Source of the DNA: Podospora pseudocomata
Taxonomy: Eukaryota > Ascomycota > Sordariomycetes > Sordariales > Podosporaceae
Reading direction: 5' to 3'
Length of the DNA: 64,000 nucleotides
NCBI RefSeq assembly: GCF_035222375.1
Contig: NC_085890.1
Span: forward strand, 2,604,001 to 2,668,000
Position numbers and translations under genes: made by a program. Every line of letters starts with the position of its first letter. The stretch's first letter is position 1. The notes under the pieces are model-generated. The model made no database searches. It was not told where the DNA came from and saw only the letters and a list, made by a program, of their open reading frames with translations. Positions 21,376 to 32,851 of the stretch are shown piece by piece.

Positions 21376-22193
21376 TCAATAAATTTGCCCACGCTGACCA
21401 TTGCTTCGACTGCTTAGTGTTAACCCTTCCCACGCCGTTAAGTTGTGTGAATAGCGTCTCCGGACCATGAGTTGCAGCCCGATGACTCCGCCCTCGAGAT
21501 ACGTATAAGCGTATGAGACTGCCTCGATGAAGATGAGTGGCAGTCCACTTGAGATGATCTGTTGAACAATCTTCGCAAGTGACCACCGCAGGTGGTAGTG
21601 ATCAAGGGACTTGAATATTCTCTCTGGTGCAAACAATGGACAGGTAGAGAAACGCCTGCCGTAAACGGTTTCTCTCCGCGGTCGAGAGACCCCAGGGTTC
21701 ATCCCATATGGCCTTCGCGGCAGAATCATCTCTCGGCGTGTGGAAGACGGCGTTTGATCGCGCAGGATTTCTTCAGATGTCCAAATAGGCCAGGACCAAT
21801 AGCCGACCCCCTTCGTGGGTTTGAGCGCGATGCTAGCGAAGTCGGAGATGATGTCGTCGATTATCTCGAGCTTCTCACACATTCCTTCAAGCTCTCGAGA
21901 AGTGGGAGGCATTCGGTAAATAAATGTTTCCAAGCTGAAATCTCCGTAGACTTCGAACCGGTCAAAAGAGCACGCGATGCTGAGGAACGGGTCGATGACT
22001 CCGAGTCGTCGATACAGGTGTTGCTCCCAATCCGGCCCGCTGTAGATCCGGAGAATTTCTGGTGACAGTCTCTTCAGGGTGATACACCCTTGATTGGCAT
22101 GTGAATCAGAGTGAGGTCTAATATCTCCAGCGGAAGGTCCAGGAGAGGAAAGCTGGCCTGTACAGTCGATCTTGCTCCGGAAGAGGCCGCCAT
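21376..22193 (-). pseudogene. F-box-like tandem family, copy A (frame-broken)
   Basis: ATG 22193 opens MAASSGARSTVQASFPLLDLP, followed by an F-box-like helix (LPLEILDLTLIHMPI). The frame then shifts by one base near 22080 and continues as LSPEILRIYSGPDWEQHLYRRL. Family motifs follow: a MC-x5-IDDIISDF block (EGMCEKLEIIDDIISDFAS) and EAVSYAYTYLEGG. It lacks the C-terminal RGW-x-WD motif seen in copies B to D, so it also looks truncated at its 3' end. The function is unknown. The F-box resemblance would imply SCF ubiquitin-ligase adaptors, but this is weak. Confidence 0.55.
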
Positions 22194-23447
22194 GTTTGCA
22201 AATGTCGAGCGTGAAACTGCCCTAGGCTACCGTGCTTGATTTGGTTCGACGTGATGCCAACGGTTGAGAGTTAGCGTTCAGTGCTCGCCGTGTGATCTTT
22301 TTCAGTAGGATTTGGACTGAATGGCAGATCACATGACGCGGATGCTTTCAAGCTTTGTCATGAGGATAGAAGGACAGCTGGGGGGAAGGTTCCCATTTTA
22401 GAAAGATGGAAAAGAAAGATACATTCTGACAGCCCAGCCTCTTGAAAACCTTAATGACGCCACAAAGTCAAACCAGGGACACCCACATCCCCACATACCA
22501 ACGAGTAGCTCCTGCCTATCCGTGCCCATATGTCATTGAAGCGTCGGTATGGAAATTTCGGACGTCATCCTCTGGTGTGTTGAGGATGCTTGGTCTCGGA
22601 CATGTCGATCTTTGACAAGGCAGCCTGCGTGTGGTACGACCAGAACAGAAGAAGTGAGTACAAAGTGATGATGTATTCTGGGAGTATCTGAACGGAGCAA
22701 GCAAACCGGCTAATCTAATATATCCTCGCTGCGGAAGTGGGCCAGGGCAGAGCCCTGGGAGCAACCTGCTGCCTGCCAGCAAGACCCACGGAGCAACCCA
22801 CACCGCGTTGCGCCAGATACTATGCAACCAAGAGAAAGCTAGCGTTGGGAACCGTGTTGGTATCTGTATCTTGGATGGAAACCATGTTGATTGTACTACT
22901 GGCCGGAACCCCTTCAGGCCAACTTCAAATCTAGCATCGCAGAGCATGACGGGAGTGGTGAAAGCCGTCGCACTGGCAAGGACAATAACACTACGTGTGC
23001 TTCATTCTGGTCTCTACCAACTGTTAATGAACGGCATGATGCGGCATCTACGCAGTTGCAAAGACCGTGATTAAGAATAAAGGCAAATTCGACGAGGTAA
23101 TTATCGACTACCTTGTATAGGTAGCAAGATTGTTGGCCGATGTTTGAAGCTTTGCGTCAAGGAAACTGTGAAGATATACCCCTCGCCTTGGCCCCATGGC
23201 CAAGGATGTCCTTTTGGTACGGCAGAAGTGGCATCTGAGATACAGACGTTTCAAGAACTGGCTGAATAGTAAGCGCTTCATGTTCTGACAGGCTTGGACG
23301 GGTAACTGGGTGCCCTCCTCGTTCCCCAGAAGGAGAGCTTAACCAGCAATCGTCTGCTGCTACCATTGTAACTTACTAGACGATGACCCTCACGAAGGGC
23401 TCACCATCATCATCACCCTCCTCCTCCTCACTTTCCTCCTCACTTTT
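22194..23447. other. Intergenic between F-box-like copies A and B, no gene seen
   Basis: A minus-strand frame at 22516-22947 and others are open but show no family motif. I looked for a further relic of the F-box-like family here and found none. Confidence 0.4.
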
Positions 23448-24737
23448 TCACCATACTAGAACCCCTTCTTCATCACAGAAACGATCCATTTCTTCTTCGC
23501 CCTCGCCTCCTTCTTGACCTCCTTCAGCGTCCCCCCATCCGTCATTACCCTCGTTAACATCACCTTCGTCGTTGTGGCTGGCTCGTGTTATAAGCTCGGC
23601 GCACTTCTTCAAAGCCAGCCTCTTGCCCTTCTCATCCCATCCCGCCACCCAGGCTGGACCTGGGCAGTCCAGCCCACCGTTTCCGCGTCGGTCCATCCCA
23701 GGGAGTGGAACCTCTCTTCGTCCCAGAAGACCCAACCCCTGAGAGTCGGACCAGTAAACTCCCAGCGTTCGTGGGACCAGTGGTTGCGATCCCCATGATG
23801 GATTTCCCGTTTCTCACGTGTCATCCTATCCGCTAGCATCTTCCAAACCGAATTGCAAGACCCCCACACACACGTGAGGTAATGCGTTATTCGATGGTGC
23901 TTGGTGCTTTCTGCCAGATGTTGATCATGTTACAGGTTAGTTCCGTCAGCATCGTATATATCTGTGGCCAAATGTAATGAGGGTGCAGATCCCAACCTTT
24001 ATACAACAATGCCAATAACCCCTTATTCCGGAGACCCTTGGGCATTACACGTTCAGTCGCTCCAACGTCCCAACTGCTGGCATTTTGACTGCCAACGACA
24101 GAGCCTCTGACCCCTGATTAGCCAGCCGGTGAGAACACCAATCGATCATCTGCTTGTGCCCGATGCAAGGAAAGCATGGCCTATCCTGCCTCTCCGCGCA
24201 CGTATGATGCCCGGAACTGAACTCCATTCTCGTGGCGAGCATTATCCCTTTCCAGTACAAGTACATATACGTGTAGACGCTCGATAGCGCTTCGAGGAAG
24301 GTTTCGGAGGGCGTTGGAAGCAAATCCTGGGCCAGGCGAGCAAGCGTCTCAGGCCTGTGAACGAGCGGTTCTGCCTCGCAGCTGAGCGAGCAATCGACGA
24401 TGACATCCAAACGCTCGGCTATGTGGTGGAGATTGGAAGCTGTTGGTCCTTGTGCAAGTTTGAGCTGCAGAGACTCAAGCTTGAGGTCCTCGATCGAACT
24501 CAGATCATTGAAGAGGTGAGCAGCTTTAATGTTGGGCAACGCGCCGTAGAGGCGACGGTGTAGATGCTTCTCCCCTTCAGTGCCGGTGTACATTCTGAAG
24601 ATTGCCGGGATGCTGCTTTTAACTGTCCAGCCGTCCCTGACTGGCATGCTCAGAAGGATTTGGTCGATGATCTCCAAGGGGAGCAGGCCAATAAAACTTG
24701 GAGAATAGCCTTGAAATATAGCAGCCAGGATGAACAC
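23448..24737 (-). pseudogene. F-box-like tandem family, copy B (frame-broken)
   Basis: The longest intact N-terminal half of the four copies is here: LPLEIIDQILLSMPV, then IPAIFRMYTGTEGEKHLHRRL, LSSVYTYMYLYWKGIMLATR and QGSEALSLAVK. No in-frame ATG precedes the F-box-like helix, so a short upstream exon is possible. A stop falls at 24045. Family-like sequence continues in other frames (GLLALLYKGWDLHPHYIWPQ, about 23925-24030). It ends with the signature RGWVFWDEERFHSLGW near 23710-23755, then TAQVQPGWRDGMRRARG. At least two frame breaks separate these parts. Introns cannot be excluded for the 24045 break, where a GTGTAA donor-like site occurs. Confidence 0.5.
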
Positions 24738-25690
24738 TTTTGACTCTGGTGTGTTGGTGTGCTAGTGAAGAAAGATCGGTCCTGGTTGTTTGGGCGGCGC
24801 AGATTCACGTGGTATGTATTGTGTGACTGCCTCGGCGTGTGACCTCCATTCTGTGACGACTTTGTCAAATCAAATCTTTGCTGCTGGTTGTCTGGGCCAT
24901 GGGATTGAACCCACCAGTATAATGGTTTGTGCTGGTACGAGACTTGGTTCTCTGTGGGGACTCACGCTGTAATAAAGGATTGAATTGACTGAAAGGGAGG
25001 AAAAACAAAAAAGGTCCGTTGAGTGTGAGCGGACTCCCCTAAATACATGTTGGAAAGGACACCTTGCCAGACACTGGCCTCTGGAAAGCCTCAGAAAAAG
25101 TCTCAGGAAAGGTCACCTGGAAAGCCACGACCTCAAACTCCTCGTATTGCCCGATCTATCAAACCTTGGGATGCCACACAGCGTCCTACAGGCTTTTGAA
25201 CCTTTTCAGAACCTTAATGATATCAGGGGCGCCAACCACGCCACAGACCCACAGGAAGATTCAACACATGGGTGAATGCCGTTGAGAATCTATACCATCC
25301 GGAAACTGAACCTGTATAAAAGCTTCAAATTGTTCTGCCGAAAGTATTTGGCAACCTACCTAGAAATCAGACGATGCTGAGCCAGGTGATTAACACCCAC
25401 TAACACAGTTGCTCGTGTTGACAGTGGTGCTCCTGCTCCGCTTCATATACATCAGTGTTATTGAAGGCCACCGATGGTGGTAAATGGTGCTCTGTGGTGG
25501 GCAATGTTTGCTGAGGACTCTGACAGAAGGGGTTAGACTCTTACAGTTGAGACCGTCAACAGCTTCTCTCTCATTACTGTAGCATCCCTCTAACAACTAT
25601 CAGCGGCCATCATGTTCGTCGAACACTCTGATTTGAGGAAATGACACCCGTCTCCATCTAATCATCATTTTCCACTGCGCCCTCCAGAAT
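24738..25690. other. Intergenic between F-box-like copies B and C, no gene seen
   Basis: This stretch should hold the 5' flank of copy B. Plus-strand frames near 24985-25275 have no domain. A few near-repeats of the word GGAAAG occur around 25050-25130, but no ordered repeat. Confidence 0.4.
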
Positions 25691-27186
25691 TTAGCTCAGT
25701 GGAAGGGGAGTGCATCGCACCCTCTCAATGAAACACCTCCCTTCTCGCATACTCTCCAGTCTCCCACTCTCGGTAAAATATGCCACCTCTCCCTGAGCAA
25801 TCCAACCCAAAACATCCACCTTGTCCCACCCCATCCTTTTGATACGCTCGTCATCCCAGAGCGTCCATCCTCTTAATGACAAATTCCCGAACTCTACTCG
25901 ATACCATTCATCACCTCAACCCCACATAGAGCACCCCCAAACCTCACCCCATGTCGGTATTCACCTGCTTGATGGGTAAGGACGGGCATCTGAATATGAA
26001 AAGCAACTCGACATTGGCCTTTCACGTTCTTCTGCAACAGTCCTCCACGACAAGTTGCCGGCCTCGGTTTCTTCTTTTGTTGTACACTGTGAGCATGGGC
26101 AGATCCGAGTGGTCTAAGCCAGATGAACTGTCTCATATCCTCACGGCCGAGAGCGGACTGGGATGAATGATACAAGAAGCTTTCAATGTCCCAATAGGTG
26201 TCCCTATAGTAGTCGTGGTGGTCCTGTTCAGTAGGAGGATTATGAGCGGCGATCTGCAACCCTCGCCAGAGGCCCTCGGGACCAAGGCCACACAAGGTCT
26301 CTCTATACTCAAGACGAAAAGAGTGGTCACAGCACCGACTACACTGAACGTATCTGAGTGGTCTCTCAGTAGGATAGGGTTCGCGAGGAGAGCAAAAAGT
26401 ACAAACATGCTTCTTTTCGCGGCGGCGTCGTGGGAGGGATGGGTGTTTGATGTGCATTGCACGTATGCTAAGTCTCTCATGGCATCCCAGGTCATATACA
26501 TGTAGTTGTAAATAGCACAGACAGATTGCTGTTGGTCGAGCGGTAGAACAGGCAAGAAGCCTCCACGCGAGGTGTCTTTCGCACCTCAAGAAAGTCCGAC
26601 CGCCACATCATCCCGGGGAAATGTCGTCGCATTCGGTAGTTGAGGCAGCAAGCAATGGGGGCCACAAGAAACGCATGCCTGAGCCGCGAGAGCTCCTGCT
26701 GCGACAAAGTATAAACAGACCAGTAGATCCGCTTCTCATGTTGCGGTTTGTAGATCTCGAAGAGCCATAAGCCCTCGCGTAAAGTGGGGTGAGACCACGA
26801 AGGAAGGTTTCTGTATGCATGTCGAACGCGTTGTCCCGGGTACAAGGCCTTCTTGTAGACATCGATAATCAGATCGTCGATTTTGTCCAAATGGTGGCAC
26901 ATCGACATCAGACCTTCCGTGGTCAACGTCTTGTCCTTTGCGCAGGCCATCTATTGAAGGTTCGAGATGCTCTCAGTTTCTCAGGTTCGGAGTTTGTGTG
27001 ACATGGTGAGAAGCGTCAAGTCGGAGGGTAAACGGCGTTTGAAGTGTTTGACAAGGTTCTCCCCACTGTATGCCCGCAGCAGTGTTGGGAGACTGCTCGC
27101 AGATTGATGACATCTTTGAAGGGGGGGTTGAGCAGGATCAAATCCTGAAGCTCGAGAGGCAGCCTGTCCAGAATATCCCTGACCAT
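25691..27186 (-). pseudogene. F-box-like tandem family, copy C (frame-broken)
   Basis: ATG 27186 opens MVRDILDRLPLELQDLILL, an F-box-like helix. After FKDVINLRAVS the coding-like sequence moves to another frame and continues LPTLLRAYSGENLVKHFKRRL. Next are LMSMCHHLDKIDDLIIDVYK, LSQQELSRLRHAFLV, IYNYMYMTWDAMRD (a third frame) and CGLGPEGLWRGLQ. The 3' end carries the signature RGWTLWDDERIKRMGWDK and LGWIAQGEVAYF. At least three frame changes occur with no room for introns. The region just after the F-box-like helix includes a run of seven C. Confidence 0.55.
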
Positions 27187-27780
27187 GATCCCAACGGGCA
27201 ATGATGGGTGCCGAAAGCATGCGAGATCAAGACAAGTATCAGCAGATGATGAGGGGTGGAAGGGCAGTATTGAGCTTTTGGCCACCAAAAGCCAATCTCT
27301 GTTCTAAGGTTTGGTGCGCCGACATGGCTGAACGCCTCGCCTTGATACGAGGTCGGGCAACTTGATAAGGTTAGGTATACCGCTGACGCCAGCCAGGACC
27401 TCTCTATCGCCAACCCAAACGGCTTTCTCACCCATCACAATCCAGCCCAATCAGGTGCCTTCAGATTGTTCCAACCTATCTTGGTGTCGATGACGCTGCA
27501 TGAGCCTTTGTTGCATGCTGAACTGCCTCCAATTCCCGCCCTTTCCATCACAAATATAGGAAATAATTACATCTAACGAGCTATTTTGACATTCTTCAAG
27601 GACACCAAGGGTTGTGCTAGCCCTCCATGTCTGACCCATCCTCGCTTCCCCCCCATCATTCTCTTCATCCCACGCTCTGGGATCTTCGACATCTTCGACA
27701 TTGGTGACTACCCTGTCAATGCCTTCAAGAAACTACCTCCCCTCTTCCACCTGCGCTTCCCAGTCCTCCTCCCCGCCGCA
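27187..27780. other. Intergenic between F-box-like copies C and D, no gene seen
   Basis: This stretch should be the 5' flank of copy C and the 3' flank of copy D. Nothing was recognised. Confidence 0.45.
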
Positions 27781-29085
27781 CTATAATTTTCCACCGAGGG
27801 CCATCCAGCCTAGCACCCCAATGTTATCCCAACCCATTCTGTGAACGCGCGAGTCATCCCAAAACACCCATCCTCTTCTGGACAACCTTGCCAGCTTGGA
27901 GTCTTGCGGCTGCTTTGTAGACGCGAGGTCCCCAAGCAGGCCACGGAGAAGTCTGCAAGCGGCATTCCCTATTTGGTATGATACCAGCCCTCCTCTTCTT
28001 ATTCTACTAGGCAAGAATGTGGTCAGGTCAAGGACCTTTGACCAGATGATCTCTCCACCGGTAAGAAAGGCCATCCCGTGCCCAAGTGAGTGGACACTCG
28101 TTTGAGTGAGCCCGGATGACACCTGAAGATCTTCATTCTCCAGGCCATCAACATAGGCTTCGAAGACAGCGCGCTGTTTCTGACTCAGGCCCAGAGGCAT
28201 GTTTCAACGCGGCGAACAATGCCTCCGGACCGAGGGTACAGAAATACTGGGCTTCTTCCCGGGCTCTATTTCGAGTCATGTCTTCATAATGACGATATGT
28301 GCTCCTCCCTGGGAGCGACTCCGCCGCTGAGAAGCCGACCATGTGGTTGGAACATTGTCGGAGAATGCTCTCCCACATGTCCAAGATGTAACTGTAAACG
28401 CTGGAAACCGCCTCCTGATCTGTCTCGTTGATGCTGCAAAGCAGGTCGCTGCCGATCGCGGTAAGCTCTTCTTCATTGAGTTGGTCTCTTTGCAAGCGGT
28501 GAGATATTGGCCAAGGGTGCAGATAACCGAAGTTCAAAGAAAAGCCCGTCTCAATCTCGCTCGCTCGCTAAAAGATAGATTCAGTCGTTCAGTCTGCCAA
28601 TACCCCAACCCAACCGTCTTGGTTTGGGAAGTTGGGGTGGAATGGCAATGCTTCAGAATGCTGCTGTCGGTCCAGGCGGGGAGACTTCCCCAGATCTCAT
28701 CAGCAAGCTGCCCGTTGTACAGAGCCTTGGAACAGAAATCGTCAATAACCGCGTCGACCCGGTCCATATGTAAGCACATGGAAACCAGGTCCGGAGTCTT
28801 GAGGTCGCCTTTCCGTTCCTTGTTGCGTTGCGCGCGCTTGGCCGCGATCAGAGGGTCCTTACTGGGGTTGGGAATCCAGATGTTGAACTTGAGTCTGTAG
28901 GCTGTCGCGCTCAGTTTAAAGTTGCCAAACAGGCACTGGCAAAGGTGGCTGTCCAGGGTTGCACCTCTGTATTTGCGGTAAAATGTTGGCGATGCGTGGC
29001 GTAAGTCATAAGATCTTGGATGAGAATTTGGTGGAGGATTATATCGTGTATCTCTGCTAGCAGGCCTTCCTCGAGGGAAATTTAT
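27781..29085 (-). pseudogene. F-box-like tandem family, copy D (frame-broken)
   Basis: The N-terminal helix (LLAEIHDIILHQILIQDL) has no usable ATG upstream, since a TAA precedes it. Coding-like sequence then shifts frame to TFYRKYRGATLDSHLCQCLF and the family block LVSMCLHMDRVDAVIDDFCS. After ARLRRAF it shifts again to LNFGYLHPWPISHRLQ and AVSSVYSYILDMWESILRQC, then CTLGPEALFAALK. A third shift near 28170 leads to LSQKQRAVFEAYVDGLENED. The end holds RRGWVFWDDSRVHRMGW and LGWMALGG. This copy shares most motifs with copy C. The TGA and frame shifts suggest decay. Confidence 0.55.
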
Positions 29086-29474
29086 TGGAAGGTCGACATT
29101 GCGAAGCTTTTTAGACGTTGTGGAAAGGATATCAGGTACTAGGTTTGTGAACCGGGATACAATGGAGGCAATTATGATAAATCTTTTTGATAAGACTGTT
29201 CGTGAAGTATCAAAAAAGTGTTTGGTTAGGGACTGGGAACCGACGATGATATAGAGACTTGTTCAAATATAAAGCTGGCAGAAGGTATGAAGAAGAGAAA
29301 TGGAACTAACTCCCAGAGCCCTATAGGCTATATAGCCGGCGCGCCCGGACCCAGTCCATAGGTCACGTACCAGTGCCGTAACAATTTTAGTTATAGTTTA
29401 TGATACCGGGCATGAACCCAAGTGAAAGAAAGTTTCAAGTGCCCAGGTTAGGTTAACAAATGAAAAAGTCTGTA

Positions 29475-30401
29475 ACGTACGTTATCAGTGAGTGAGGCAT
29501 ATCAGTGAGTGGGACACTTTCGACGCGACGCGACATCTTTGTACTCAACAACCACTTTTCTCTACCATCAAAGATGCCCTCTACTTCAAAAGAAAGCCAA
29601 ATAATCTTGGCTCTCCAGGCTCTTCAAAATGACGAAAAGCTAATCATACGGGCTGCGGCTAAGGCCTATAGAGTCTCCCAGGCAACGCTAGGGCGCCGAC
29701 GCGCTGGCAAGCCTGCACGATGCGACACTACACCCAAGTCGAAAAAGCTCACTCAATTAGAAGAGGAGGCTATTGTTCACTATATTATTGAGCTATCTGC
29801 GCGAGCTTTTCCACCGAGATTAAGTGGTGTGGAAGATATTTACAACTTCGACGAGACTGGGTTTATGATGGGCATTATCTTCGTGGGCATAGTAGTTACG
29901 ACCTCGGACGGCCTTAGCAAGGCAAAACTGGCCCAGCCTGGCAACCGCGAATGGGCAACGGTGATCCAGGGAGTCAATGGCTGTGATGCACCAGGTGGCC
30001 CTCCTTCAGTCAGAGAACGCTTCGCTCCGCAAGGCCAATGAGGCACTAAGTAAGCGCCGGAGAGCTAAAAAAACACGTGTACGGCTCGGATGATCACTTG
30101 CTATACAGGATGCACATGATCTACTGGACCAAAAGGCTGTGGGTGCGGAGGGAGTGCAAGAAACGCATCAGGATGGTAGTGGTGCAAGGGGGGTCCGTAC
30201 GAAGGTTCGGTGCTGTGGTGTGTGCGGCAAGCCTGGCCATAATGCGCGCACTTGCCAGGAGGCTGAAGAAGCCTCAGATTCAGCTGCTTCTGATGTAATT
30301 ATAGTCGGTTCCTAGTGTTGTGGTCTAGCAATTGAGGATAGTTGTAATAGAGTAGTAGAAGGTGCCTCACTTACTGATATGCCTCACTCACTGATGTACA
30401 T
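29475..30401 (+). mobile_element. Second Fot1/pogo-type element, internally deleted
   Basis: The element is 927 bp, flanked by TA at 29473-29474 and 30402-30403. Its TIRs are imperfect (29475-29517 and about 30361-30401) and again hold two tandem 17-bp units (29483-29499 and 29500-29516). An open frame from 29574 (MPSTSKESQIILALQ) carries the helix-turn-helix, then jumps directly to the DDE start (VEDIYNFDETGFMMGIIF) and QPGNREWATVIQGVN. Another jump leads to the C-terminal RRRAKKTRVRLG region and a CCHC knuckle (CGVCGKPGHNARTC) in a different frame. Two internal deletions are therefore evident. The coding parts are clearly related to the element at 38-1174, but the TIR unit differs (TATCAGTGAGTGAGGCA). 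It is non-autonomous. Confidence 0.88.
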
Positions 30402-31402
30402 TAAGTGAACTATCCAACCTTAATGTGACTCACTTCTGAAACTGAACTCAGAACCAAGAGAGTCTTGGCGATACTTAACAATAGCTCCTAATAACAAACT
30501 CAGAAAAACGTGGGAGATTATTAAATCAAACCACTAGAAGTCAGACTAAAATAGGTACCTTAGATAGGCTTTCACTCAGGAAGTTACTCCTATTTATCTG
30601 TCAGGTTTAATTTATTGCACCGAAAGTTACCACATAGTGTTTTACACACAGTATGAGAAGGGTTTTGGAAGCGAAATGCTGAAGCAGACTGGGATAGGCC
30701 CAGCTGGAAAGCTTGCGGTATATACTTTCGATTTCTTAAAAGTAAGAGAGAGCTTTGTTATAAAAGTTGTAGAAAAGAGGGTCGATTCTCACTAGCACAG
30801 TGGATCAACCGTGCTCCGAGCCATCGAGCAACTTAACCACAATGGATCTTTGGAATAGCTCCAAGTAACTCCCAGTGATTATAAGAGGATCATCTAGTTA
30901 AGTCTTTACGCTAATTGCGCTTGGGAAACTAACAATGCATTTTCTATATCTCACTTGTGCGTCTAGACACCCAATGGAGGCTTCTGACTGTCCCATCCTC
31001 ACAAACGTGAGACCTCATGCTGCGGAAAGTGGATACAAAGCCTGTAGTAGGAATCTAAAACACCCGAGTTGCCAAATTTTCTACAGTCAGTCCACAGAGC
31101 AAATTACTGGTTGAAACACTGGAGAGCTTCGGTGTCCTGGTGAATTGTTGGAAAGGTAATAGTGTAGGTAGGCACAAAATCCAGATCTTGAGAATATGCC
31201 ATGTGATTTATACCGAATTTCAATGCTTCGTAACCGTTGCAAACTGCGCTGTATTCACCACGTTTATCCTCATCCTTGTGTTATAGCTGTGGGTAGCTCA
31301 CTCCAAGACCCAAACAATAATCCATCAAACGCCAGGCTGGATGTTCAGAGTGCATGCAAGAAATCCTAAGCCAAACATCCCCCCCTTTTGTGCAAACCTC
31401 CA
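30402..31402. other. AT-rich gene-poor interval
   Basis: This interval is about 1 kb with short frames only and visibly AT-richer than its neighbours. I see no inverted repeats, tRNA or coding signal. It could be an old, mutated repeat, which cannot be judged by eye. Confidence 0.4.
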
Positions 31403-32464
31403 TCACTCATCCTCCTCCAAGGGTATCCCCGCCTCCTTCAACCCCTCCCTAATAGCTTCCACCACATCATCCAAATCCTCCCCCCAACCCGGAATCTCAT
31501 GCCCCCCCTCATGAATCGCATACTGCACCTTATCCTCATCACACATCCTCATCAACGCTCTCCCCTGCACCCTCCAAGGATCATTCCTCCCATGTATATG
31601 CACCGTCGGGATCTGAATCCTCGCCTCCTCCACATCAGGATGAAACATCTGATAAAACGTCCTCTCCCCTTTATCCACCACCACAATCTTATCTGTTTTC
31701 CTCGCCCCCCTACACCCCTCATGCCCCTCAAGACTCATACACAACCTCGTCTCCGCCCTCCAAACAACCCCATCTTTATCCACCCTCTTGACAACATTAA
31801 AATCCTCCTCCCAAACAGTCTCATGCTCCTGACACCGGAAACGATTCTGCTCCTCGGTCGGTAACATCTCCCCCGGCACATCCGTCGGCCGATCCCTCAC
31901 CACCTCAGGAGTCTCCCCCTCAATCCCAAAAACGTGCCGCGCGTTGTAACCCGCCTGCAAACACTTCGCGTATGGGATCGTAGAGCTGAAAAATACCCCT
32001 AATTTGAACTCTGACTCCCCAATCTGCCAATCACGCTGCTCATGCAACAGAATTGAGGCCGCTAGCGCGGCGCCTTGGCCGAAGCCGAGGATGATGTCGT
32101 ACCCGAGCCCGTTGAGGAGGGTGTACAAGTGGACTTGGGAGTGCGCCTCGTCGATGTGGTGCGCGTCGGGGGTTGGGTAATAGCTTCGGCAGGAGTGTTC
32201 CCCTGGGGGTGAGGTGCTGAGCGGGACGGGGTGGTCGCCGTCGATGTAGTGCCACTCCCAGGATTGGGGGAGGCGGGAGCGGATGGGTTGGAGGTGTTTT
32301 TCTAGGAGGATGCCGTTGGAGGAGTAGCCGTGGAGGCAGAGGACGCGGACGGGCCGAGGGGTGGGGGGGTGTTCATCGCTGGATTTGGTGGCTGGAGAGA
32401 GGTTGGGCGAGGGGATGGAGATGTTGGGGGAGGGGAGGGGGGAGGAGAAGGCGGTGTCTGGCAT
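31403..32464 (-). CDS. FSH1-like serine hydrolase fold, catalytic Ser replaced by Gly
   Basis: A single exon from ATG 32464 gives 353 aa. The FSH1 (DUF341/EstA-like) alpha/beta-hydrolase fold begins with VRVLCLHGYSSNG at residues 39-51 after a Pro/Ser-rich leader. The nucleophile elbow reads LGFGQGAALA, so residue 129 is Gly where the family has Ser (GFSQGA). The acid strand VHIHGRNDPW and the His of HEGGHEIPGW (about residue 322) are kept. The rest of the fold (GVFFSSTIPY) is conserved. The protein is 100 residues longer than yeast FSH1, with an insert between the elbow and the acid strand. It may be a non-catalytic homologue. It lies alone, with no biosynthetic cluster around it. Confidence 0.85.
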   Translation of the reverse strand: MPDTAFSSPLPSPNISIPSPNLSPATKSSDEHPPTPRPVRVLCLHGYSSNGILLEKHLQPIRSRLPQSWEWHYIDGDHPVPLSTSPPGEHSCRSYYPTPDAHHIDEAHSQVHLYTLLNGLGYDIILGFGQGAALAASILLHEQRDWQIGESEFKLGVFFSSTIPYAKCLQAGYNARHVFGIEGETPEVVRDRPTDVPGEMLPTEEQNRFRCQEHETVWEEDFNVVKRVDKDGVVWRAETRLCMSLEGHEGCRGARKTDKIVVVDKGERTFYQMFHPDVEEARIQIPTVHIHGRNDPWRVQGRALMRMCDEDKVQYAIHEGGHEIPGWGEDLDDVVEAIREGLKEAGIPLEEDE

Positions 32465-32851
32465 TGTGAGAGGTGAAAAACCTGAGGATAAAACAGAGAT
32501 AATGGCTGGCAAAGCATTGACTCGGAAGGTTTAGTTATATCCTCAGAATGTCAGCGGTGAACTGTTGAGGCCGCCGCCACCCGTCCTCATCATGTTATAC
32601 CCCTGCTAGTCACCCTGAAAAGAGCCTCCAGCGCGAGCCAAGACGCCATCGCCAGAAGAAGCAAGTTGGAGTTGCAGTGAAGTCTTGTTGTGGTCAGACG
32701 CTTATGCAGTACACTAATAACTCTCACAAACATGCTTCTGTTGGTGAGTTTTCAGTACATATCATCCAAGTGTTGAAAGAATGCCGAATTGGTAGAACAA
32801 CGTAGATTAAAAAAAAACTCCATGCTGACCCAAGCGGATGTGTTCATCATA
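32465..32851. other. Short intergenic interval, no gene seen
   Basis: This should hold the promoter of the FSH1-like gene and the 3' UTR of the adjacent zinc-finger gene. It includes an A-rich run near 32809-32817. Confidence 0.5.

Noticed and set aside
22516-22947. Possible fifth copy of the F-box-like family
   Set aside because: None of the family's shared blocks is present in any frame.
30402-31402. AT-rich interval as a degraded transposon
   Set aside because: I could not see terminal repeats or coding remnants, so there is no positive support.
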